This document shows positions 32,625 through 43,687 of a stretch of 64,000 nt of DNA, one piece after another. The position numbers and the translations under genes are program-made. The stretch is from Triatoma infestans. Taxonomy: Eukaryota; Arthropoda; Insecta; Hemiptera; Reduviidae. The notes under the pieces were generated by a model. That model was given only the letters and a program-made list of their open reading frames with translations. It was not told the DNA's origin and ran no database searches. The stretch spans positions 1 to 64,000 of the forward strand of contig JAAEAF010000120.1 of NCBI GenBank assembly GCA_011037195.1, written 5' to 3'. Numbering within the stretch: position 1 is the first letter of the stretch; every line of letters begins with the position of its first letter.

Positions 32625-34460
32625 ATGCCTCTTCATGGTAATTATTCGGAAGAAACTGCAGTACATTTGGTGACATTACATGAGGAATGGCTAAATAAGC
32701 AACAATTGCTCAGAGACTACGAATGAGCCAATCCACTATCTCAAGAATTTTAGCACACCATAGGGAGACTGGTAGCTACTCTAGACGGCAAGTTACAAGG
32801 CCGCCCTAGAAGTACAACCCGGACAGATGAGAGATTTATTCAGCTGAATGTCTTATGGAACAGGTTTGTCACTAGTAATTGTGATGTGATGGCAAGAAGA
32901 AAGAAGATATAATTTTTAAATAATAAATAAATCTAAAAATTATAACTAGTGGTTCCACCCAGCCGCTATCTGCAGGTCAAGAACCGCGGCAAAACCCTTT
33001 CAAACAGGGGTCAATACACAGTCAAAAGAACCGCCGCCGGCAAAACCCTTTCATACAAGGGTCAATGTACACCTGGTCTGTATTTCCTTCTTACAAGGGT
33101 CAATGTACACTCAAGAGGCCACCTGGCTACCATCTGTCGCCACCCCGGACCGACCTCCCCTAAGGTCAATATACTTAAGGCGAGATGTCTTAGTGCGGCA
33201 CGTACTTACACATCAGCCGATGTGTGAGTGATGCAGATATAAACGTCGCCCCACTGGAGGAGGGAATCAGCCGTACACCAGTTATACCCACGTCAGTTCC
33301 GGGAGATCAGTTAATCATCAGTTCACAATCAGTATACATCAGATATACATCAGTTACACGCGAGTATCACATCAGTTATCAGTCAGTTACACATCAGTTA
33401 TCAAGCAGTTAAGGTTCACACATCGCGAGCGCGTCCCTATTCAAGGTTTTAAACACTATTTCTTTAATATTTATTAATCATTTCGTAATTCTTATATTCA
33501 TTTACAATTGTGCATCTTAGTTTATCTATTTCAAAACACTTTAAATTACTTGTTAAAATATAGTTTATTTTCATAAATCAGTAGTACGTATTTCGAATAA
33601 CAATTCTCTAAAACTTTCTAACTAACAATCACTTACTCCTCACATCAACTCCCGATACCAAGACAGCTGATTCCAATACATAATCAATTACGACATCTGA
33701 TCCCTTCTGCCCGGTTGTCCAGACTTCAAGTAGGATAGGATTGAATGAAGCCAACTTGGCTTCCAGGAGAGCCGCTACTGGCCCTCTTCTTTCCAATGCC
33801 CATAGAGTTGCCAGATTTCAATACTCTCGTGAACCTGTCAATTGGACAGTAGAAGATTAGAGACGTGTTTCATTCACAGACAAATCAAGATTCACTTTAT
33901 TCTTCCCAGATGGAAGAGTGAGAGTGTGGAGGTGACAAGGGGAGAGATATGCAGAGGCTAATATCTCTCCAAACGTGAGTTTTGGTGAAAATGGGATTAT
34001 GGGATGTATGGTGAGGCAAAAATTTGATGGGTGTACAGACTTACACAGTGTTGATACTGGGTCATTAAATGCTCAGACCTATCTTTAAGAAATTATTCAC
34101 CAATATGTTGTGCCATTTGCCAAAAGGATAGGTGATAATTTTTTATTTAAGCAAGACAACGCCAGATGTCACACTGCTCGCGTTGCCCTGCAGTGTGACA
34201 AGATATTGCAATTATTCATTTGGTTTCCCTACCGAGAAGTCCAGACCTAATTCCTATAGAGCACCTTTGGGGCACTATTGGATAGAAGGTGTCTCAGGCT
34301 TCGCCTGGATTGCCCTGGCTCTCTAATGGAGCTACATATAGCGGTTGTTGAAGAATGGAATGGGATCTCACAAAAGATTATTCAAAATCTCATTGCTTCA
34401 ATGCCGATGGGGCTTGGTGTGGTTATCAGAGCAAGAGGAAGTGTCACAGAATATTGCTGA
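32625..34460 (+). pseudogene. Tc1-like transposase pseudogene split by an LTR
   Basis: The N-terminal part 32625-32884 reads, with stops, as the paired-like domain of Tc1 transposases, ending GRPRSTTRTDERFIQLNVLW and NRFVTSN. The coding resumes after the LTR at about 33705: PVNW-like, then FTDKSRFTLFFPDGRVRVW (first catalytic Asp), GERYAEANISPNVSFG, a second block FKQDNARCHTARVAL (second Asp) and a C-terminus EEWNGISQKIIQNLIASMP, then ARGSVTEYC. The third catalytic residue region near 34230-34290 is frameshifted. Several stops; dead. Tc1-type enzymes cut and paste DNA at TA sites. Confidence 0.85.
32885..33695 (+). mobile_element. Solo LTR, family L2, inside the Tc1 pseudogene
   Basis: An approximately 811-bp LTR starting TGTGATGGCAAGAAG at 32885. 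It matches the minus-strand LTR at 30765-31564. It contains three spaced GGGTCAATGTACAC/GGGTCAATACACAG-type units at 33005-33110, a TATA-like box (ATATAAA, 33236-33242) and, downstream, an array of CAGTTA(C/T)-CATCAGT words at 33300-33410. The 3' boundary is approximate. It interrupts a Tc1 reading frame, which dates it after that element. Confidence 0.75.
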
Positions 34461-34469
34461 CAAAAAATA

Positions 34470-34920
34470 CCAATTAAAAAATAACAATAACTGTTTTATG
34501 TTTTAAATTTTAAATTACTTTTTGTTTTTACTTTGTTGAGCTTTTTTTTTTTACATTCTCTTATATTAATTTGTTAAAATAAACTACTTTTTACTTAATT
34601 TCTTGGCAATTTCTCTTTTGTTTCCTTGCACTAGAATCCATTCACAACGAATCCACGACAAAAAATGGAGTAATAAATTGCAACTTCAAATTACATCATT
34701 TTGAAATTTTATGCAAAATTTTGTCCAACGTTTGTCTAATTAATTATAAATATTAATCATATTAAGGTTAACTTTAACAATAACAATAACATCAATATTA
34801 ATGATTAAAACATGAACAAAACAATGAATTCTTACGGCATAAGTACTAATTTCTGGGAAGCTTTCTCAATTATTTTTTATTTGCGACAATTCCTATAAGT
34901 GAAAACTATTAGCTTGATTT
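34470..34920. other. No gene seen
   Basis: AT-rich sequence after the Tc1 relic. The end of the Tc1 element was not located. Confidence 0.4.
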
Positions 34921-34924
34921 TTGT

Positions 34925-35098
34925 TTTTTTAAGGCTCGTCGACGTGTATGGTCACTGGCGTCCGGACAAGAATGTCCATCACCGGACAGTGAACTGTACA
35001 GGCTCCTAGAAAGAAAAAAATCTAAGGGGTAGCATTAGACTCGAACCCGGGACCTCCGCGTGAGAATCCAACGCATTACCACTGAGCTAATCCCTTCA
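34925..35098 (-). repeat. SINE family 1, minus orientation
   Basis: Read in reverse complement, the head AGGGATTAGCTCAGTGGTAA contains box A and GGTCCCGGGTTCGAGTCTAA contains box B of a tRNA-type pol III promoter, followed by the family body (CACTGTCCGGTGATGGACAT) and AGCCTT then poly-A. The tRNA-like head ends at about 35093. Confidence 0.85.
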
Positions 35099-35399
35099 CT
35101 CACTTGAAAAATTTGTACAATTTCATTTGAAATATTTAAATCCAGATCTCCTTTACATTACTTCTAACAGTTAAGACAGTACTACTGTTGGAAGAAAAGG
35201 TAGATAGAAGAGAGAGCGGCATCTCTGGATGGAAGAAGCGGGGGGGCCCAACGCACTGCGACCTTGAGCCGGATGGAAGAAGAAACTAACCGAGAACATT
35301 TAAATAATATTAAGAAAGTGAAATAAAATCATCTGAGTAATAATTAAAAGCAGTTTTAAATAATTTATGTAGGTTATTTCGAAGTTTAGAGGTATAAAA

Positions 35400-35697
35400 A
35401 AAAAAAAATCTGGCGTGAAACACTCACACGACTTTCTCTTACTGCGAAATGGCAAATTTTATTCACATTTACAATTCTTATTAGTGTTTAAAACCGTCGA
35501 TTTTTATGGAGAAAATCACAAAAAAAAAAAAACTGAAAAATTATTCTATAAAGGGGCACTTCCGCTCAATTGATTTTCTTCAAACTGGGAATTTTGGCAA
35601 CTTATATAGTTCTAATTAATATTATTTAGGTGACAGAATTGTGTAGCACATTGTTGATCTAAAATAGTACTTTAGAAGAATAGCAGTTAAAGAAAGT
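35400..35697 (+). repeat. Repeat A subfamily copy inside the left LTR-like repeat
   Basis: Starts after an A-run with CTGGCGTGAAACACTCACAC and ACTTTCTCTTACTGCG, then TGGCAAATTTTATTCACA. This is the inverse of the 30310-30490 segment. It ends near 35695 before AATAAGACGC resumes the host sequence. Confidence 0.8.
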
Positions 35698-35799
35698 AAT
35701 AAGACGCTAGAATTACTGTTGTGTTTTCTATTTTGGACAATAATTTAAACCCGCAGAGGTTTTTGAGTATACTCAGAAAATAAATTTGTTGAGGATCAA

Positions 35800-36207
35800 G
35801 TGTTTTCTTTATCTTTTTCTCCTGGGGAGGGTTCAAAGATTACCCACCACCAACCAGCCATCATTAATGCGCCTCTGCGACAGAATAGCGATGCTACGAA
35901 GCGAGCTATGGAACAAGAGACTGCCTATTCCCCGGGACATCAAATCGGAGGAGAGACTATCATAGGCCTAGGAGGAGAAATAGATCAAATGAGGAGAAGG
36001 GGGCTGAAATCCTACTCCCCATACGCTCTGCAGCCTAAAGCGGGGCCAACCGTCCTATACGGGGTTAATATTTTCATGCGACGGGGAGAGCCTAGCCCCT
36101 GGACTCCTTCCTCGATGCAGTGGAGGAAAAATGAATTGCCCGGAGTATCACGAAGGAGCAGCTTTTCCAAACAACCGGCGACATTGGGTCATCGCGCCTC
36201 TAGTTAA
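35800..36207 (+). pseudogene. Interior ORF of the LTR-like element, unknown
   Basis: A 135-codon frame with polar, Arg/Gln-rich composition (QEKTAY-like, GLGGEIDQMRRRGLKSY). No zinc knuckle, protease or polymerase motif is visible. Its place just inside the left direct repeat and its raised GC content suggest a gag-like remnant. Downstream to 36690 the same composition continues with stops in all frames I followed. Confidence 0.35.
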
Positions 36208-36751
36208 GGGCCAATAAGGAAATCCTTGCCAACTTGTAGAGACTAGTGCGAAGACTAAAGCAGGTGTTTCGGGACCGGGATTACGAGTTCCTGATGGAGG
36301 AGATTCGCAGAGGACATAGGGTGCTGGGAAACCCACTACCGTCTACATCGTGGAGGTGAAGGTGCTCCCCGGGAAATTATGATACCCCCTATCGGAAGAG
36401 CAGGCGCTAAAGCTCATAAGAGAGAAATCTGAGACCAGATTATATCTCCATTTTAGGATTAATCAAGTACTCGATCCTCGAGGATCTGTAGAGGGCCATA
36501 GGAGCCCTGGAGTTGGGGAAGAGGCTGCAAGGTTCAAGGAACCACCAACCAGATTCCTGAAACTGGAGGGCGAGTACTCACGGGAGAAAAAAGATTTCCC
36601 CACGGTTATCGTGGGATTGGGGATTGGGTTACACACCCGAAACCAGAGTCAAAAGGGCCTAAGGAGAAGGAGTTCTGACAACCCAAATGACTTATGTGGG
36701 AGCATTTAAATAAAATGAAGAAGGTGACATAAAATCACCTGGGTAATAATT

Positions 36752-36988
36752 TTTTTTTTGTTTTTTAATTTAAGGCGCGTCAACATCTATGGTGGTCATT
36801 AGCGCCCGGAGCCTTCTCAGTGACTGCCAGCCTCCGGACAGTTTTCTCTCGTTACAGACAACACTGTCCATCACCGGACAGTAGCTATAGAGGCTCCCAG
36901 GAAGAAAAAAATCTAAGGGTAGCACAGCTGGACTCGAACCCGGGTCCTCCGCGTGAGAGTCCAGTACGCTAGCCACTTAGCTAATCCC
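36752..36988 (-). repeat. SINE family 1, near-complete, minus orientation
   Basis: Reverse-complemented: head AGGGATTAGCTAAGTGGCTA (box A), GGACCCGGGTTCGAGTCCAG (box B), body CACTGTCCGGTGATGGACAG and TGTAACGAGAGAAAACTGTC, and GCGCCTTAAATTAAAAAACA with its tail. TAATAATT flanks both sides, a probable target duplication. This is the best copy for defining the family, at about 235 bp. Confidence 0.88.
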
Positions 36989-37199
36989 TAATAATAATTA
37001 AAGTAATAATTAAAAGCAGTCCTAATAATCATATGGGTAGTTTTGAAGCTTACATATTGAAAAAAAATAAGACGCTAGAATTAATGTTGTGTTCTAGCCC
37101 TCTTGGACTATAATTTAAACCCGCAGGGGTTTCTGAGTGGAACCTGAAAATAAATTTGTTGCGGATCTAGTGTTTGCCTTTGCTTTATCTTAGACTCAT

Positions 37200-37770
37200 A
37201 ATATATTAATGCGTTATGAGTTGCCATATAATTGGTACTCAGAATTGCGTTTATTTTTATATACTATCGGTTATGACTATCTACTACCATATTCAAATAA
37301 TGTTGATATTTCACTTTATATGGGTTCTTTAATTAAAGCTTATCAAAACCATTTAATATCCTGTGATATAGAGTTTGTTTTGAACTCCTCATACAATATC
37401 TGCTACCGGAGAATTAGTTTTCTAAATTTTGGAGGGAAGTATCTGAATATTAATTGTGCTATTAATAAGCTGGGAGTGTTGGCTCAGCATGAAATATTTT
37501 TCAATAAAAATTGGCTGGGAGAGGTCCACATTCGCCACAGATATGCAATGTAAATTGTGCGGAAATGATAGAGATAGTTTGCAACATATGCTATTCGTGT
37601 GTTCTTCACTAACAGAAGAAAGAAGGAAATTTTTATCTCAATGTATTCTGTCAAATAGTTTTAACTCTGATCTTCTCGAAGATCTGTTAATTGTGGAGGA
37701 TATAAATAAGTTGAATTCTATCTATCTATTTTGTGTTAACAGTTTGAGATTAAGAAAATTAAAGAAGTAA
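37200..37770 (+). pseudogene. LINE C-terminal fragment with zinc motif
   Basis: Two overlapping frames (37209-37553 and 37456-37770), out of register by a frameshift near 37530. The first reads ISLYMGSLIKAYQNHLIS and YRRISFLNFGGKYLNIN; the second contains CKLCGNDRDSLQHMLFVC, a C-C-H-C motif of the type found at the end of many LINE polyproteins, then a poly-T tract. About 180 residues remain. The clade is not clear. Confidence 0.6.
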
Positions 37771-37779
37771 TTAATTTTT

Positions 37780-38506
37780 AGTTATTTTGAGAAATTTCAT
37801 TTTTTTTTTTGGACTTAAAACAAAGACACATTTATGTTAGAAGTAAATTTACTAGTTTCTGGTTAACTGAAATAATTGAAATCAGTTGTCATTAAACAGG
37901 TGGACCGTACTCCCAAAATGATTTTTTTTTTTTTTTGTATTTTTCTTACCATTATTACTAGATTATCAGATTTCTTTATATTTTAGAGCAATCACTATCA
38001 AGTTTGCTAATAATTTTTTTATATATATTTTAAATAGTTTTGTCTATCTTTTTTCTTTAATTTGTAAATATTTCAATTACTTTTATTTATTTTGATTTAT
38101 ACTTTCATTTCAAAGTTAATATTTAATTTCTCTATCTAGTTTTGTATTAGTTATAAACTTATATAATACCAACTCTCTGCTATAAGTTTATAACTTTGTA
38201 AGCAGTAATAAATAAATAAATAAATAAAATATATTAAAACTTCAAAAGTTACAGCTATATTCATTTTGATGAAAAAGTAATTTTCTTGGCTAAATAAATA
38301 TCTTATGGAAATATAGAAATATGTTAGAAATTTTGTAAAAAATGCAAAAGTACTAGTATCATTTTGCAAATGTACGGTCATAAATAAAGCCAATACAAAT
38401 GTTTCTATGTAGGTCCAGAATAAGTAAAAAAAAAAATTCATTGGGAACATGTATTTTTTCCATAGGCCTTTTTAATAAAATTAATTGTGATTAATTTCTT
38501 TTGCAG
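37780..38506. other. Intron filler before exon 38507
   Basis: T-rich and A-rich runs and an AAATAAATAAATAAATAA stretch near 38208-38226. No gene. The branch/acceptor region TTAATTTCTTTTGCAG ends at 38506. Confidence 0.5.
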
Positions 38507-38740
38507 ACAGCAGATGAGTATAAAGAAGAATACGATTCTAGAAGAGGTAATGAATATTCAAGATTTCATGGATACACATATGATGGGGTTTGGGCAGTTG
38601 CTTTAGCAATACAACATGTTGCACACAAGATACACCATTATCGCAAAAATGAAACTGTAGTTGATTTCCAATATCGAGATCCACTATGGGAACAACTGTT
38701 CTTAGAAGCACTACGCAATACTAGTTTTGAAGGAGTTACG
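38507..38740 (+). CDS. GABA-B-R2: GABA-B receptor subunit 2, ectodomain exon (78 codons)
   Basis: A phase 0-0 exon of exactly 78 codons: TADEYKEEYDSRRG, then YSRFHGYTYDGVWAVALAIQ, VVDFQYRDPLWEQLFLEALR and NTSFEGVT. FHGYTYDG(V/I)W and the xNTxFEGVTG ending are hallmarks of the Venus-flytrap second lobe in GABA-B R2. The acceptor TTTTGCAG and donor GTGAGT are canonical. It joins the exon at 24773-24947 across a 13.6-kb intron (SGI to TADEY) and the exon at 62125 across 23.4 kb (EGVT to GPVRF). An N-glycosylation site NTS lies near the end. No frame damage. Confidence 0.95.
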
Positions 38741-39054
38741 GTGAGTTTTTACTTTATACAATATAAAAAAAAAGAAAAGAATAAATGTGGTTTTAATAAG
38801 TATTTAAAAATTTAAATTAGATTAAGTGAAAAAAAAATAAATAACCTTTTGATCAGCCTTATCAAAGAAAGAATCTTTAAAACATCTCATTTCTTTATAG
38901 GGTAATTTAATTTTCGGAGAATAATTTACAATACTATAATATGTACGGTTTTACCTAAAAGAATTTATCTATCTATTAACAGAAAAAAAAAACTGGTGTG
39001 AAACACACACACAACTTTCTCTTACTCCTGTTATCAAAATTATAATTAACAAAT

Positions 39055-41545
39055 GTTATCTCTTCTATCCAAATGTTATACTCTCCTACCCATCATACCC
39101 ATTCTTCCGACACCTGGCTTGATCTTTCATTTTGGATTCCCAAGAAAAACTCCTAGCCTCCTCTCAGCATCCAGTTCCCTTCCTATCATCTCATGATCTT
39201 ATCCACATCACCTTCGACCTACCTATCCCTATTATCACACCCAAAATCTGTACTTTTCGCAATCTCGATTCCCTTTCCTTTGAAAAATTAAAACCTGACC
39301 TAGAAAACTTCCCTTACGACTCAATTTTTTCTTCTAATTCCATAGACCCTATGGTACACCTCCTTACAAATTACCTTCACTTCCTTCTCGAGTCCCATGC
39401 TCCACTTCATACCCGTCGTTTCCGCCGCCCTCCTGCTCCCTGGCTCACACCTGACCTTAAATCCCTGATAAAAAGACGAGAAGCAGCCAGACGGAAATCC
39501 AGACAGACCCGCCTTACCTGCGATTACAGCTCCTACAAACACTTACGCAATCTTACTCAGTCCTCCATTCGTCGAGCTAAGTCTCTCTTCATCCACCAAT
39601 CCCTTTGCAATGCTCCCGATTCTAAAGCTAAATGGTCCATCCTTTCACTTTCTCTTTGTAAATCAAACCGTCTGTGTTCCATTTCCTTGTCTGCTGATTT
39701 TCTAAATACTCACTTTGTATCCTCTTCTTCCCTAGTTCCACCCAACCCCCTCCCACTTCCCATGCGTCCTTTTAATTCCAACAATTTGTTTTTCTCCTAC
39801 ATAACTCCGGAAGATCTCCTACCTGCAGTACTTAAATCCCGAACAAATGACCATGGACCTGACAACGTTCCTGTTAAACTAATTAAATCCTGTCTCTCTG
39901 CAATCCTGCCCGTCCTTCTTCACATTTACAATTTCTCCCTCCAAAATTCTGTCTTTCCCTCTCAATGGAAAACTGCCTTAGTCCGCCCACTCAGTAAAAC
40001 CACAAACCCATGCTCTCCCAACGATTTTCGTCCCATTTCCCTTCTATCCAATCTTTCCAAACCTTTAGAACGTTTAGTACAGTCCCAATTATCCAACTAC
40101 CTTGAACAGAATCACCTGCTTAACCCACTTCAATCTGGCTTCCGCCCCGGGTACTCGACTCAATCAGCTCTCCTAAAAATCACCCATGACTTACAAATCG
40201 CCATAGACAACCAACAACTCACTATTCTAGTTCTCTTAGACTTCTCCAAAGCATTTGATACTGTTGACCACCAAATTCTTCTCACTAAACTCCAGTCCCT
40301 CTCTCTGTCCAATAGCGCCATCCGTTGGTTCCAATCCTTTCTATCCAACCGATCCCAGTATGTAGTTATCCCAGGTAGCGAACCTTCTAATCCCCTTCCT
40401 CTTTCCCGTGGCGTGCCCCAGGGCTCCTCTTTATCCCCAACCCTCTTTTCTGTATATATTAATGATCTGCCTTTATCCATTGTCCATTCCAGCTACCACC
40501 TTTATGCCGATGACTCCCAGATTTACCTGTCCTTTAAGCCTTCTGATCTTCAAGATGCAATAAACAAGCTGCAGGATGATCTTAACAACATTAATTCGTG
40601 GGCAGTAGCTAACATGCTTTCCCTTAACCCAGACAAATCCAAAGCCATTGTCATTGGTTCCCAATTCCTCATAAACTCCACTGCTCCCTTCCCCACCCTT
40701 TTCCTCAACAACATCCCGATAAAATATTGTTCTTCTGTTAAAAACCTCGGAATCATCTTCGACCAAAACCTCTCCTGGAAAAATCACATCTCCCACATTA
40801 ACCGCCAATCCATATTTATCCTCAGACAGTTCAACATCTCCCGCCATCTCCTCCCAGCGAAGACCCGTCAACTCCTTGTGACCTCCCTTATATTCCCCCA
40901 TTTCGACTATGGTTGCTTAGTGTACGGGGGACTCTCTGGAGATCTCGAGGCCAAACTTAAACGTCTTATGAACTGTTTTATTCGTTTTATCCTCGGAATC
41001 CCCAGAGCTCCCGCATATCGCACTTCTACCACGAGTTGAACTGGCTCTTCCCTATCTATCGTCGCCAGTACTTCTTAGGCTCTTTACTCTTTCAAGTCAT
41101 CCAATTTCAAAGACCCTCGTATATCTTTAAACTTCTGAAATTTAAATCGTCTGTCCACACCCGTAACACACGCTCCCGTCCTTCCGATCTTTATACTCCC
41201 TCCCACCATACATCCGCTTTTCAAAAATCCTTTGTAATCCGTGCCACCTATTTATGGAACTCCTTACCTTTGTCTATCCGTCGTGCCTCCACTATTGATA
41301 CCTTCAAGTCCCGTCTTTTTCACCACCTCTTATCCTCACAAGTCTCTCCGAACCCTTAGAAGATTCCTCTCTCTCCTCCTTATCATTCATGGCTTAATCA
41401 TTTTCAATAATTATTATTATCAATTATTACTAATGATATATACATAATTGTCAAGGCCAGACATACTAGGCCACTTGTATTTTGTATTATTGTTCCTAAG
41501 GGACTTATGTCCCGGAACAAGAATAAAATTTTTCATTTCATTTCA
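39055..41545 (+). mobile_element. CR1/L2-like LINE inserted in repeat A
   Basis: A 2.5-kb 5'-truncated LINE with the end of the endonuclease, a full RT, a C-terminal domain, a 3' UTR and a tail built of CATTTC repeats (TTTCATTTCATTTC at 41528-41543). Base composition changes sharply: C-rich on the coding strand compared with AT-rich surroundings. It interrupts repeat A between AAATGTTAT and AAATATAAC. One very long frame suggests a recent insertion. Confidence 0.9.
39132..41359 (+). pseudogene. LINE reverse transcriptase, 635-codon frame plus shifted tail
   Basis: Frame 39132-41039 carries the endonuclease tail (PFLSSHDLIHITF, where SHD/SDH sits), a linker with PAPWLTPDLKSLIKRREAAR, then RT: NDFRPISLLSNLSKPLERLV, SGFRPGYSTQSALLK, LLDFSKAFDTVDHQIL, GVPQGSSLSPTLFSVYINDL, the catalytic YADDSQIYLS, NPDKSKAIVIG and VKNLGIIFDQNLSWKNHI. 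A 1-bp shift near 41025 moves to frame 41036-41359, which gives ELNWL-type text and the family ending AFQKSFVIRATYLWNSLPLS. Catalytic Asp residues are intact. Domain style fits CR1/L2/Jockey-group LINEs; the clade is not certain. A second shift near 39130 separates THSSDTWLDLSF from the rest. Confidence 0.88.
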
Positions 41546-42297
41546 AATATAACGAAATTCGTCGAAAACTGAAAAAAAAAAACAGGTCAATAAAAGCGCA
41601 CTTCCGGCTTACTAATTTTCTTAAAACTTGGAATTTTGGCCATCTATTTATTTCTACTGAATTTTGTTTGGATGATAGAATTGTATAATCAACTGTGATA
41701 CCACTTTAGAGGAAGCTGTAACCCCACCCTTCCTCTAAAAGTACCCTTAAATGAATTTTTCCAGAGAAATATCTTAAATAATAGATGTAGATCACGAAGT
41801 TTCAAGAAAATCGTCGGAGATATTTTTGAGAAAATCGCGAAAAACTGGAAAAAAAATCATTTAGTAAAGTGTTAAAACAAACGCACTTCCGTTATCCGAT
41901 TTTTTTCAAACTCGGAATTTCAACAACATATTTAATTCTAATTAACATTATTTAGATGAAAGAATTGTCTATTAAACTGAAATCGCAGTTAAGATGAAAA
42001 CTTAACCCACCCCTCCCATAGAGAGAAGTGCCCTTAAATGAATTTTCCCGGAGAAATGTTTCAAATAAAAGTTTTAGCTCTTTGTATGTGTAGTTGATAT
42101 AAGAAGTTTAAAGAAAATCGTCGGAGCCATTTTTGAGAAAATTGCAAAAATGTAAAAAAAAAACAACTAGTAATGTGGTACTTCCGGTTGAGGAATTTTG
42201 ACAGATAACGTACCGTCAGATCCTATGGTGATACCTAAACGTAATATCAAGTTTCAACTTTCTACGGTTTTTCGTTTTAAAGCTATGCTGTTTACAT

Positions 42298-42338
<41 letters not shown>

Positions 42339-42449
42339 AGACCATTTGCTAAAAACCACTTAACGATATTTGCGGTGAAAACTCGATATCGAAAATTTGA
42401 CACGATTACAATACTTCCTCTTACTAGGAGTAAGAGAAAGTAAAAATAT

Positions 42450-42950
42450 GTAAGATTAAGATTACTGTAGCTAGTGATAAACTTATTCGCTTGTCTCTGA
42501 CCTGAGATTTCCAATTGTCAGTTCTAAGCGTGTTGTAAGGGCACATATATTATTATCTTTAGACATTTTGGTAGGCACAGAAGGACAGATATGATGAAGG
42601 TCCTTGAAGAGTCCTCTTGTGCAAGGGGCATAACCATTGTCCAGAAATCCAAACGATAACAACCAAAACATATATAAAGTTTATTATCAAGCTGGTTTTC
42701 TCATTAATAATTTTAATCCTACTAAATCTTTTTCGGTTTTATTATACAAAGAGAGATAAGAGAAGTATGAATGTGAGAATATATATAGAGAGTGATGAAT
42801 ATGGCACAGCTCGCCCCCCTAGTAATAAAGAGCAATCTTCAATATTATTACAAAAAAAAAATTCTTTTTCCCAAATTTAAAAAAAAATAAATAAATAAAA
42901 AATGAATAAGTATAGGAAAATTTACATTATAATTTATTACTTTGAACGAC
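42450..42950. other. No gene seen
   Basis: Short intron stretch. Only chance frames. Confidence 0.4.
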
Positions 42951-42954
42951 AAAT

Positions 42955-43515
42955 ATTACTATTGTCTAGTGGGAACCTTACATTATCCAAAGCCTCTGTG
43001 GTTATACTCCACAATGAAAACAATAACCCGGATCTAAGTCAAAGATCAAATTCCGGCCTTTATTCATCCATGATTTATCACTGTTCGACCATCTGGGCAA
43101 TAACCCAAAGAGAGAACCTCCTAATCCTCACAGACATTCTACTCTGACCGAAAGTCACACCCTAAATAATCTGCGACATACCAATGGTTTTCCTCCTTCC
43201 TCAATGTAGAGACACCACAATGTAGAGATCACGATGTCCTGTTAGGATCCTACCAGAGAAGACCTCATATTAACCCAACTTGGATCATAAATCTGTACTT
43301 TGGTCTGTGTGCGGCAACCACCGAATCATACATAAGGGTAAACATTGTGAACTTATTCATGCCTGAATAGAATGATCTAAAGAAGAGGAGCGAAACGCCA
43401 ATACTCACTTCCTCATTTCTTAAAATTGCTATCCGCCCTGGAACCCAGATCCTTAGAGAAAGATCAACTTTTTTTTCTTTCTTCATTTCCTAAGATTCCT
43501 ATTTGCCCTAGCGAA
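42955..43515 (-). pseudogene. Decayed 3' end of the RNase H-type LINE family
   Basis: ATTACTATTGTCTAGTGGGA, TTATCCAAAGCCTC and AATAACCCGGATCTAAG align with the 3' end of the LINE at 20131-21790 (ATTATTTGTCTGTGGGGAGG, CTATCCAAAGCCTCACTGGG, AACAAACCGGGTC). Coding remnants further right (minus strand) are strongly decayed. An internal duplication (43381-43430 resembles 43470-43530) was noticed. Confidence 0.6.
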
Positions 43516-43687
43516 AGATCAACTTCTGTAACCTACAAGAATATTCCACAACCAGCCAGGAGTGCCCTCATGCTGCCTGCTTATTCGAGCAAATCAAATC
43601 TCTTAGGTTTGAATGTTAGACGCACTTAACGAAATACTGTAAAGAAAAGCATAAATGGTTAAAGAACATAGCAGTCGATGCCAAGTA

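Larger units (their letters stand above)
35285..37191 (+). mobile_element. Element bounded by LTR-like direct repeats (nested insertions)
   Basis: Two collinear direct repeats lie about 1.4 kb apart: 35285-35817 and 36700-37191. Shared blocks in order are CATTTAAATAA, ATAAAATCA(T/C)CTG, TAATAATTAAAAGCAGT, AATAAGACGCTAGAATTA, ATAATTTAAACCCGCAG and AAAATAAATTTGTTG. The last holds an AATAAA signal, as an LTR would. The first copy is interrupted by repeat A (35400-35697), the second by a SINE (36752-36988). The 880-bp interior is GC-rich with a broken gag-like frame and no recognisable pol, so it would be a small non-autonomous LTR element. The LTR ends are not sharply defined. Confidence 0.6.
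38985..42443 (+). repeat. Repeat A copy split by a LINE
   Basis: Starts CTGGTGTGAAACACACACAC and ACTTTCTCTTACTCC at 38992-39028, breaks at about 39055 in AACAAATGTTAT, and resumes at 41546 (ATATAACGAAATTCGTCG). Two modules follow (about 41590-41875 and 41880-42180), then GGTGATACCTAAACGTAATA, the (CA)n run 42303-42334 and the end GGAGTAAGAGAAAGTAAAAA. Without the LINE it is about 960 bp, the best complete plus-strand copy. Confidence 0.88.

Noticed and set aside
35818..35840. Primer-binding site after the left LTR-like repeat (TGGGGAGGGTTC)
   Set aside because: It begins with TGG as expected but does not fit a full tRNA 3' end, so it was not annotated.
39321..40901. Minus-strand ORFs of 68-142 codons
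   Set aside because: They are antisense shadows of the LINE reverse transcriptase frame, opened by its C-rich codons.
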